The position numbers and the translations under genes are program-made. Shown here piece after piece: positions 1-10,900 of a stretch of 47,644 nucleotides of DNA; position 1 is the stretch's first letter, and every line of letters starts with the position of its first letter. The stretch spans positions 224,001 through 271,644 of the forward strand of contig CAJNDS010000668.1 of assembly GCA_905221605.1 (NCBI GenBank), given 5' to 3'. The notes under the pieces were generated by a model. The model made no database searches. It was not told the DNA's origin and saw only the letters and a list, made by a program, of their open reading frames with translations. This DNA is from Symbiodinium natans (taxonomy: Eukaryota > Sar > Dinophyceae > Suessiales > Symbiodiniaceae).

Positions 1-92
1 CTAAGCCCTAAACCCTGAACCCTAAACCCCAACCCCAAACCCCAAACCCCAAACCCCAAACCCCAAACCCTAAACCCTAAGCCCTAAACCCT
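1..92. repeat. Telomere-type repeats, CCCTAAA/CCCCAAA
   Basis: Degenerate C-strand repeats at the left edge, ending eight bases before exon 100-139. The rest to exon 1325 (140-1324) has scattered TTTAGGG at 148-230 and 527-566, short poly-C tracts near 901 and 1060, and no exon I can support. Confidence 0.9.
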
Positions 93-99
93 TGGCCAG

Positions 100-139
100 G
101 CTGGTGCAGCTCCTTCAAAACTCCCCGGAGCTCCTTGAG
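100..139 (+). CDS. Probable LRR-gene exon (helical)
   Basis: Encodes LVQLLQNSPELLE between CCAG|G and GAG|GA. CCCTAAA/CCCCAAA repeats (1-92) lie to the left and TTTAGGG repeats to the right. The helical pattern suits the face or cap of an LRR domain. Confidence 0.5.
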
Positions 140-3100
140 GAGCGGGGGTTTAGGGTTTAGGGTTTAGGGGCTTAGGGTTTTAGCGTTTAGGGTTTAGGGG
201 CTTAGGGTTTTAGGGTTTCAGGGTTTGGGGTTAGGTGAAAGCGCGTTTAGGGCGACAAGAAAAGGGTACAGGCGAGGTCCAGAACAGTTACCCCACTACC
301 TTTCATATCGGCCTTCTTAGAGCCCTCAGAACCCTGAACAACCCCTTATCAAACCCCTAACCCCTACAAACAGTTATAAACCCCAAAAAGCCCCAAATCC
401 TGGAGACCCCTGATCCCTACAAACAGTTCAAAGCCCGCAAAAGCCCCAACCCCTAAACCCTAAACCCTAAAATCCCCAAGGTTTAGGATTTGGCGGGGTG
501 TCGGGTTGAGGGTTTAGGATTTGGGGTTTAGCGTTTGAGGTTTGGGGGTTGGGGTTTAGGGTTTAGGCCAAAGGTTTTAGGACTTGGGTGCTGGGGGAGT
601 TTCGACAGCTGATTCAGGGATTGAGGTTTCAGAGACTTAATGTTCTCACGCTTTTCAGGTTCACGACTAGCAATAGCAGCTGACAATACCACAAATCAAA
701 GAAAAGAAAAACATCCCATGCGTGTCCCTGTGCAGTTGATGATGGGGGACATTGAGGCGGACATTGAGCCATGGCAGCAAGTGGGTGTGAGGGCTCAGGA
801 AAACCATGAAAAACCTTTTGCGCTTGCTACGTCGTAGAACACCGAAGCTCTAAACCCTAAACTCCTCGTCCTGCCCGAAGTTTCAGGAAATTACCGGAGG
901 CCCCCCCCCCCCCCCGGCTCCCCCCACCCATCGGGAAACCCTAACCACACAAGACATCCGGAAGTTCTCAACGAAGATCCTTCAACAGGGGGCGGAGCTG
1001 CCATGTGATCCTTGAAGTCTCTGTAGGCCATTGGCGGAGGGCGCCAGGATAGAAAGCCCCCCCCCCCCCCCGAGCCCCCCCCAATAAACCGCCAAGGTAT
1101 CGCCCAAAGGGCTTAGGATTGATCGATCCTGACGCCCCTTAGGTTCTAAGCCCTTAAACCCAACCTAAACCCTTAAAACCCCTAGGCTTCGAAGCCCTAG
1201 ACCCGACCTAAACCCTCAAAACCCCCTAGTTGGGCGCCAACAACCCGAATTTATGGTGGGCTAATTAGGGTTTAGGGTTTGTTTAGGGTTTAGGGTTACT
1301 AGGGGTTTTTCTGGGGGCTTTCAGGACGTGCTTGTCTCGCTGGCAGCGACTCTCCGGAGATACCCGTCGCAGCTCAAGGCCTGCCCCCTGTGTGTGGCTA
1401 GAGTTTAGGGTTTAGGGTTTAGGGTTCGGGGTTTAGGGTTTAGGGTTACGGCTACCCGGTGGTCCCATTTGTTTCTTTTTGAGAAAAGCTTCGATAGCCA
1501 GCATTCCTCCTACATTCGAGGAGAGGTTCATCTTCACGCATGTCTTTCTTGTGAGCCTACTTGGAGGTTCATTTGGGTACTTGTAGGTAGGGTTCTACGC
1601 ATGGTGATTTTTCTTAAAGCCCTATCTAGGGTACTCATAACCCTACTTGGACCCCCCTGAACAAGTTCAAGTAGGGTACCTGGATTTGCGCGCCTAGCTG
1701 TGAGTAGGTGTAGGGCCGGGGATGCACCTAGGGTTTGAGGCAGCAAGTGGCAGCGACAGCAAGCCTTCAGCCTCTACACCAGCACGTGGACCTCCCAGTA
1801 CCCGAGCCCTCCCCTTGTGACCCTGAGGTCCTGGATATACAGAACCCGCGCATCTCCACCCTGCAGGAGAGTGGTGGGCTCCCGACCCCAAACCCTGAAG
1901 CTAAAAAACCCAATGGCATGCCGCAGTTAATGCTGACCCTTGTACAACCACTGTGAGAGGGCGAGAGGGGGAGGGGGATTGTGAAGAAGGTCCTTTCAAG
2001 GCATGGGCCATGGGATAAGAGCCAGTCAGAAGGCGGAACCGCTACTAGGAACCCTACCTTATGGTTATCCTTGGGAATACCAATGATCCTGCCAAGCCTT
2101 ATAAACCCATAAACCCTAGAAGCCATATCAAAACCACGACCACAGAAGCAGTATACATATATATATATACCTATAAGCCACAAAGCCCTACATAAGCCTT
2201 ATGAGCCTTCAAACCGAGTTTATCAACCACTCACCATATCCCTCCAGAACCAGGCCCTTATTCGCGTTTTTTAGGGTTTGGGTTCCCTGATCAGCCCCTT
2301 GAAGCCAAAAAGGGCACCCTTTTTGTTCCTAGATCACTTGGGTCTGGCCAGTAAACAAGCTTGGGAAAAAAAAGCAGTAGGCGTGAGGGCTCCAGGCCTC
2401 GGGTCCTTCCAGAACCGGGCCGTGCTAGCAGTTAGCAGACTCCGGTGCTTCGCTAACGAGCCCTACACCCTAAACCCCAAACCCTAAACCCTAAACCCTA
2501 AACCCAAAAACGTACCCTTCTTACTCCTAGGTCCTTAGAAGTTTCGGGGTGCCCTTCTCTTACTTCCTCCAGAGGGCTCCCGGCCCAGACGAGGAAGATC
2601 ACACGGTGCACCTCGGCCGCATGATGCGCACCAACACCACCCTCACTGAGCTCTACCTCGGGAAGCAGAGGCTCCGCCTAGCCCTAAACCCTAAACCCTA
2701 AACCCTAAACCCTAAACCCTAAACCCTAAACCCTAAACCCTAAACCCTAAACCCTAAACCCCAAACCCCAAACCCCAAACCCCAAACCCCAAGCCCTAGC
2801 TGTGCGCGTAGAAATGCTTTTGTGTTTCTCGAGGTTTCGAAAGCCTAGGATGTTTCAGGGTCTAGGGGCTTTTTTTTGGGGGCGGGGGGGGGGGAATTGG
2901 GGGGGGGGGAATTTGGGTTGTTGCTTTAACATTCCGAACCCTAAACCCTAAACCTTAAACCCTAAACTCCAAACCCTAAACCCTAAACCCTAAACCCTAA
3001 ACCGTTGCGGAGCCCCGTCTCCGGATGTGTCATTGGTGATCCCGCGGATCAGCCTCGGGGAGTTTAGGGCTCTCGAGTTTCGGGACGGTTCAGGGGTCGG

Positions 3101-6100
3101 ATCCACGCGGCGCCAGCATGGCTTAGCTAAAGACTACTTGGAGGTTCATGGGGCTTACTAACCACTTATAACTGTACTTATAACCCTACTTATAATTGGG
3201 ATAACCCCTATAAGGCCCTTTAGGGGTATTGGAAGTAGGGTTATAAGTACAGTCATAGTGGTTATTATGTCCCATGAACCTCCAAGTAGTATGCCTCTTC
3301 AAATAGTCTTCCGGAATTCAAGGGCATTGAAGGTGTCGTACAAGCCCTTCCTCAGCACTTGGCGCAGGATGAGAGATGACGGTATCCGTCAGCTGGTAGA
3401 CTTCCTCCTTGAGAACAAGGCAAGCGTTTGGGGGGGGGAGGGTGGAGGGGGGGATGGGGTGTGGGCCATAGTCTCGAAACCCCAAAGCGAAACCCGGCTA
3501 CCCAAGCACAATCAAGTTACTAAGCCAAGCCCAACCCAGAAACCCCAACCCCTTACCCTAGACCCTAAAACCCTAAACCCCTAAAACCCTCAGACCCTTA
3601 GACCCGGAAGCCCCAAGACCCTGAAGCCCCATGCCAAGACCCTAACCCCTCTGACCCCTAAAGTCCTAACCCTCAAACCCTACTTGGAGGTTCATTTGGG
3701 TTGTAAGTATGGGTAACTATACTTAGAACCCTATTTAGGGTACCAGTACTTCTAACCTATTTAGGGTACCAGTACTTCTAACCCTACTTATCACTATACC
3801 AGGCAAGCCCAAAACAAGGTGCATGTTAGTGTGGCAAGACTTCTGGGTCCCCTTGACCTTTCGGAGCGTCACGAGAGGTCGAGATTGTTCAAATTTGGTT
3901 TTTGGGGTGCAAGGCGAATCTCAGGGTTTCTGTTGGCGGGGGCGGGGGGGGGTGTAAGGTTTAGGGCGGGTGTGCCGGGCTCGGTCATCTTGCCCAAACC
4001 CGAATCACCCACAAGCCCCCCACCCCTCACCCAAAGCCATCCCCTATCGCCAGGTGCTGCGCGTTCTTGATCTGAGGCAACCTATGGGGCTGATGGGATT
4101 CTGGCCTTTCTCTTTAAAAGGTTGTTTAGGGTTCACCCCCAACCCGAAATCCCGAGAAACTTCCAAACCCTCACCCCTCAACCCCTGCGCGTAAGCCCTA
4201 ATGTTGCACTGGCTGTTATAGGTATAGAACCCCCCCAACAAATTTGGACCCTCTCTTAAGACCTGGCGCCCCAAACTTGGGGGGTGCCCCTCAGGGCCTC
4301 AAGCCTTTAGGACCTTCAGGCCTGAAGCTTTCCAGCCTTGCTAAGGACCCCCCCCGCCGGGTCTGTGTATAAAAGAGGGTGATGCAACAAATTTACTAAA
4401 GTGCATCGGGCTGGCCCGTGGACGACCTCTCACGAAATTTGTTTGAGGGCCGTCCCAGCCTCGGTTCATCATGGAATTCAACACAGTGGAGGGTTCAGGT
4501 ATGCCCTTCACGGCGTGACGCCGGGGTGCGTGCCGTTTTGTATCGCCTCGCACTTTACAACGTTAACCTCTCCTACCCCACCGTTCTAACATAGGGGTTT
4601 ACGATATAAGGGGTACCGTATTGGGGTCCTTGTTCTAGGGGGATCCTGCTAATTATTTGGGGGGTCTAGATTCGGGGTCCCTTATTATCGTACACCCCAC
4701 ATACGTTCAGATGCCCCAGCACAAAACCACCTCGACATCCCCAAAAGCACGGAAGCCCCAATACGGCTTTAAAGGGTTCTGAAGTATGGGCCCTTGGGTT
4801 GTAGAGGGTATATATAGGGCATAGAATGGGTCCCCTTCTTAAGGGCCCGTACAAAGGGACCTTTTTTCTTTCGTAGCGGTAGAGTCGCGAGCGACGCACG
4901 CCTAGCAACGATGAATTCGGGGGGGGACCCGCGGGTGTCTGTATGCACTAGCCCCGACTGGTTGAGGGGCTGAGCAGAAATCAGACCCGCCCGAGGGGCG
5001 AGCACGGAGCCTAACCCGACTGCCCAGAAAGCAAAAAGCCGTATCTCCTGTGCTCAAAACAGCGTTCGTCGGCCATGAGAGCAAAAACTGCCCACCAACC
5101 ACGAAACATACTGTACAAGACTTTTGTGCTCCATGAACTACCACGTAAGCACATGTAAATTTCGAAATGTCGGGCAGGAAACTCCCTCAGCGCAGTCTTG
5201 GCAGAGTCAACAGCTTCGAAAGTCGGAGGAAACATCCAGACTGGCCGTGTTGCCCATCCGGTTCTGCGCGAAGCCCTGCGTGACCCTGCGGAGCTTCGAC
5301 CGGGGGTGTGGAGAAGAGATCGCCCATAACGGTCTTCTTCCAGCAGCCGTCTGCACACCACCAGGATCAAAACATCGCACAACGTCGTCCTCAAAAGGCT
5401 TGCACTCAATCAAGCGCTGCGGGAAATGCTTGCCAGGAGATCCCAGGCTCCGCTTGTATTCCGGAAGCTTATCCACAGGGAAGCACTGAACCCATTTAAG
5501 CCAAAGCGTTCCAGAGACGCACTCCTTTGTCTGGATCGTGGCCTCATCGCCCTCAACGGCACCGGGCTCACATGCACCTGACAGTGGCAGTGGCTCCCAG
5601 ATTCCGCACCACATCGCTGCGCAGCCAAGTTCATCAGGCAGCTGTGTAAACAACAAGAGGCCACGTCTGTGAGCACGTTCGAGGCTATGACCATCAGCGC
5701 TGGCGTCACCTTCATGGTTGACCATCAACGCAACGAGGCCGGAGAGGTTGTTGTGCGAAGGACTGTCCAAGTTGCTCTGCCCAACACCAGCCACCCCGGC
5801 CTTGAAAGCGCCATGTCCGCCGCCAGTTGTCTTATCTTGCTGTCCAACGCCTTGCTTGAGGCAAAAGTAAGCATTGCCGGTCGAACTCACTACGCGGGTG
5901 GCCTCTGCAAAAGACGACCGCTCGCGCAGTGGCTCCCACACTCCGCACCAAGCAGCTGAAAAGCCCACTTCGTCATGAAGCTCCGTGAATAGAACCATGC
6001 CCCTAGCAGCCTGTAGCCCCCGTGGCTCGGCAAAGGAAGAGGGCTCACAATGAACAGCTTGGTAAGTGCCATCTTGAGGACCAGCAGCAGCCTCCCTACA

Positions 6101-7959
6101 AGCGCTGCCGACCGAACTGGCAATGACAATGTCCGCGTCAGCTGAAACAACAACGTGGTCATCGCTGTATGTGCTTCTAGCTGGGCAATCATGCCACACT
6201 GCCGTGGCACTCACGCCAGAAGTAAACACCACAGCGTCAACATCGGCAGTCTCTAGACTATGACATGTGCAGAAATCCCGGTACGAGGGAAAGGGCACCG
6301 TACCACTAGGAGCATCATATGTTGGCCACTGCAGGCCCTTACATCTAGTGCAGCGATTCCGGTGGGGTGTTCTGCACCGACGCGATACCTGGTCGTACCA
6401 CTTTCCATTTCCCATGGCGATTTGACGTGGTACTGGGGCTAACGAGATTCCTTCATCAGGCGACTCGAGCCCTACAAAGGGACCATGTAACTTCCCCAAC
6501 AGGACTTATAACTTATACAGGGTCCAGGCCGGGCTTGGGTGACAAAACCCGGCAACGGAAGCCCTCAATGTCGAGGCCCAAACCTCAAACCCTAAACCCG
6601 AACCCTAAACCCGAAACCCCAAAGGCAGTAAGGCCACGGTTCGTGTAGGTTCGTTTCGGTTTCGGGGCACATTCTCTGGAACGGTTCCGGTTCATGCGGT
6701 TCGCTGCGGCTTGTGGCGCCAAACCCCCCACAACCCCACTCCCTCCATCCGCCCCTCCCTCCAGCCCCTCCCTCCAACCCCTCTCCACCTCCAGCCCCCC
6801 AGCCCCTCCCTCCCCTCCAGCCCTCCAGACTCAGCCCACCTCCAGCCCCCCTCCAGCCTCCCCAACCCCTCGCGCTGAAAAAACTGGAGGGCGGCTGGAG
6901 GGGCTGGAGGGGAGGGTCTGGGCTTGGGGGCTGGAGGGGCTGGAGGTGCGGGAAGGGGCCGGAGGGGCTGCAAGGGCTGGAGGGGCTGGGGCTGGAGGCT
7001 GGAGGTTTGGGGGGGGGGTGTTGGGGGGGTTGCTACGACCTTGGCTTCAGGTTCGGTTCCATGGCAGTTCGTGTTTGTCGCGGTTTCGGCGGTTCACGGT
7101 TCACACGGTTCCTTTGCGCGTGCGGTTCCTGGCGGTTCGGTTCCGGTTTGCGGTTCGGTTCGCGGCTTTCCTGCAAAGGCCTTTCCCTGAGGCGGGTGCA
7201 AGTAGCAACGACCTGAGCCTAAACTCAAGCTCTTGTGGGGTTGAGGAACCCTGAACCAAAAGAACCCTCAAGCCCCAAAGCCCCACGTACACAGACCTCA
7301 GCCCCGAAATGCAAAAGCTTTGCTTTCTGCGTTGCAGGTGCAACGAGCTGGGTGCCGTGGGCGCGTGCGAAGCCATGGAGGGGATCCGGGCTGTTTGGGG
7401 CATTTAGGGTTTCGTAATGGAAGGTTTATGGCTTAGGGCTATTCATGGTTAATGGTTCTGGGGGGGTTTACGGCTCTAGGATCTAGTGATTTAGGTTAGG
7501 GTTTCGGGTTCTGAGTTCAAGGTTCCTTCGAGGTTCCTGAGTTGGGGCAGTTCTGGATGCCCCCCCAAACCCTGAACCGTAATGCCTGGGCTTGCCGCGA
7601 ACACGCAAAATTCCAAAACCGTAAACTGATCGTGGGCTCAGGTCTATTGGGGCATTTAGGGTTTTCTTCCCTGGTTTCGGGGGCCTGCAAAACCCATATG
7701 GGAAGATCCGGGATCAGCCCTAAGTTACAGGTACCCCAAGTAGGGTGTTAAGAAGAGTTACGATACCTCCAAGCCTACTAAAAACTAGCCAGATGAACCT
7801 CCAAGTAGTAGCCCTAAACCCCAAACCCCAAACAAACCCTAAACCCCAAACCCTTCATGAACCCTTCAGGTACTACCTTGGGACGCTGCTGGTGCACACC
7901 AGCACGCTGGTCACTGTCACGCCCCCGGCATGTTCAGGACCCACTGGCCGCAGACGAAC

Positions 7960-7997
<38 letters not shown>

Positions 7998-10900
7998 TTT
8001 TGGCCCTTGAACCTCAAACCCTGAACCCTCAACCCGAAACCCCAAACCCCCAAACCCTAAACCCCAAACCCGAAACCCCAAACCCTAAACCCCAAACCCT
8101 AAACCCTAAACCCTGAACCCTAAGCCCGAAGGATCCCGCGAAATCAGTCCTCGGCCCTGAGCCCTATGAATCCGTCGACAAAAGGGCACGCATCCATGCC
8201 CCTAAACCCCTAAAACACATTAACCCCTTAAACCCCTTAAACCCCTAAAACCCCTAAACCCCTAAACCCCTAAACCCCTAAACCCCTAAACCCCTAAACC
8301 CCTAAACCCCTAAACCCCTAAACCCCTAAACCCCTAAACACCTAAACCCCTAAACCCCTAAACCCCTAAACCCCTAAACCCCTAAACCCCTAAACCCCTA
8401 AACCCCTAAACCCCTAAGCCCTGGCAGCTGCAAAAGGAAGTTTCTTTGAGAGTGACCCTTACATGCAAGGCATCCGTGGGGCCTTCATACTCAGGCCATG
8501 TTGTGGCTTTATCTATATCTATATATCCATATATTTTATATACCTATACATTATATATATATATATATTTATTTATTTATTTATTTCTTTATTTATTAAA
8601 ATTGACCTATGTAAGGGTCAAAGGTATTATCCCGTCAAGCCTTCCCAAACCTCGGCCCGCCCTTGGAGTTTGAAGACCTTCACTCACGATGAGGCTGGCC
8701 CTGAACCCTGAACCCTGAACCCTGAACCCTCAACCCTCAACCCTCAACCCTAAACCCTAAACCCTAAACCCTAAACCCTAAACCCTAAACCCTAAACCCT
8801 AACCCCTAAACCCTAAACCCTAAACCCCAGACCCCAAACTCAAATGAGCCATGAACTTGCGCTCCCTTTTTTGCCAGTTGAACCTCTCCTGCAACCGTAT
8901 CGGTGAGAAGGACAACGTGCCTGTGGCACAGTTGCTTACTGGCTCGTAGCCGGGAGTGAGGGTTTAGGGTTTAGGGTTTAGGGTTTCGGGTTCAGGGTTC
9001 AGGGTTCAGGGTTTAGGGTTTAGGGTTGAGGGTTTAGGGTTTAGGGTTTAGGGTTTAGGGTTTAGGGTTTAGGGTTTAGGGTTTAGGGTTAGTGTAGGGA
9101 AACCCTAAACCGCAAAACCCTAAACCCTAAACCCCAAACCCTATACCCTAAATCCTAAACTATGGGAAGGTTCCCTAGATACCTACCCCTCAGCACCTTG
9201 TAACAGCCTGTCCGTCCTGAAGCCCAAAACCCTAAATCTAAAACCCCACCCAAGCCTTGATTAAGGTAAGGGGGTCAACTTTCCCCCAAGCTACCTAAAC
9301 AAAATTATGGGTTTAGGGTTTAGGGTTTAGGGTAAGCCGGGTGTGCCCTTTCTCTCTCCTAGGTTGCTTTGCAACCTGGCCCATCTACCCCTTGTAGAAG
9401 ACTGCATCAGGTCGAAAGTTCGTGCTTGGGTAAAGCCCCCGTCCCCTTGCACTCCTCCACTAGCAGTGTGCAGGTCCATATGATGTTGTTCAAGCGGGTT
9501 TTATTTGCTCCGCTAGCCAGGCTAGGCCAAAACCATCATCCGGTATTCCACGTCCTCCGTTAGAGTTGCATCGTGAGGAGCGACAAAGCTTCATTCCCGG
9601 TGATATAGATTATAGTCGACCCCCCCATAGGACCTTTGATGGAAGGGGTAGTTTTGGGGCTCCCAGTGCATGTCGGCCTCAGCCAGGTGCAGGGGGCGCG
9701 AGCCTTGGCCGAGGCCAGGAACCCTCAACTCCGGGTGGGGTGTAGGGTTTGGGGTTTAGGGTTTAGGGTTTAGAGTTTTGGGTTTAGGGTTTAGGGTTTT
9801 GGGTTTAAGGGATTTTGGGTTTAGGGTTTTTGGGTTTAGGGTTTTTGGGCTTAGGGTTTAGGGTTTAGGATTAAGGGTTCAGGGTTGAGCGTTTCGGGTT
9901 TAGGGAGACCCAAACCCCCTTATTTAAGCGGGTAGAATTGGGCGCCCGACATGTCCTGCAAGTCTGTAAGCCCGGTAAGCCCGAAAAATCTTATCATTCC
10001 TCAAAAAGTGCCCAGAACTTGGAAGAAAGAGACACAAGAAGGGTCGCTCACTCTTCTAGGAGCTGAATGCCACTAAACCCTAAAGCCTAAACCCTAAACC
10101 CTAAACGCTAGACCCGAAACTTTGGGTTTATCCACGCATGCCCCCCAGGGACTTTCCGAGAACAAGACGCTCCGCCACCTGGTCTTGGCCCTCAGCCAAC
10201 TTAAGGGGTTGGACATAGCTGTGCACTAGCAACATAGTACCCAAAGAACCCAATACCCCTTATGAGGAATGTACCTTAAGCCATATCGGGACCGTTTGCG
10301 GTGTATTCCTTGTTTCGGGATGCAATTGGGCTCTCTGAGAGTACTGATGCGTCTACAATGTACTTACTTACGAAGCCCCCTGATCCTGCGGGAAGGTTTT
10401 CGGGTTCCCCAAAGAGCCAATACCACCTAAATAAGGAATAGACCTTCAATCATCTTCCCCGCCCCTATATGGTTTAAAGGCATATTCCTTAACTAGTGGG
10501 CGTTGGGCTCTTGAGGTGTGTCGGCTAGGGGAAGAACGGTGCCCTTTGGGGATTTGGAGTTGAGGTGTTTCGCCGCAGCGTGAGACAGCACTAAATGCAC
10601 CACCTGAACGGGTGGGGTTCATCGCGACCCGAAGCCCCAAACCCTAAACCCTAAACCCTGAACGACCCCAACGAGGATGTGAACCACAACGAGCTCTGCG
10701 ATCAGGCCTGTGGCTCGGAGGGTTTAGGGTTTAGGGTTTGGAGTTTAGGGTTTAGGGTTGTCTTCTAAACCCGAACCCCAAGCCCTAGACCCCAAACCCT
10801 AAACCCGGCCGGCTAAGCCCGGAACCAAAGCCCCAAAACCCTGAGCCTGAGCCCTATCTCAGCCCAAAGTCCCCCACAAACCTCGAATCTGCTGAGGCCC

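Noticed and set aside
5011-5409. Minus-strand 132-codon frame beside the 430-codon ORF
   Set aside because: Overlaps the longer ORF in another frame and shows no recurring protein pattern; treated as a shadow.
6692-7254. Overlapping frames on both strands rich in Pro or Gly/Trp
   Set aside because: Product of the purine/pyrimidine tract; no stop-free frame shows protein-like composition.
7960-7997. Poly-C/G runs as assembly gap artefacts
   Set aside because: Cannot be settled from sequence; runs of differing lengths on both strands occur beside natural repeats, so they were annotated as repeats, though exact lengths may be unreliable.
7745-8116. 123-codon frame with PPPPPP and [11 protein letters not shown]
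   Set aside because: Poly-C tract and CCCTAAA repeats. The real LRR exon at 7870 is in a different frame.
8206-8418. Regular repeats considered as a CRISPR array
   Set aside because: Units are contiguous with no unique spacers, and the context is eukaryotic.
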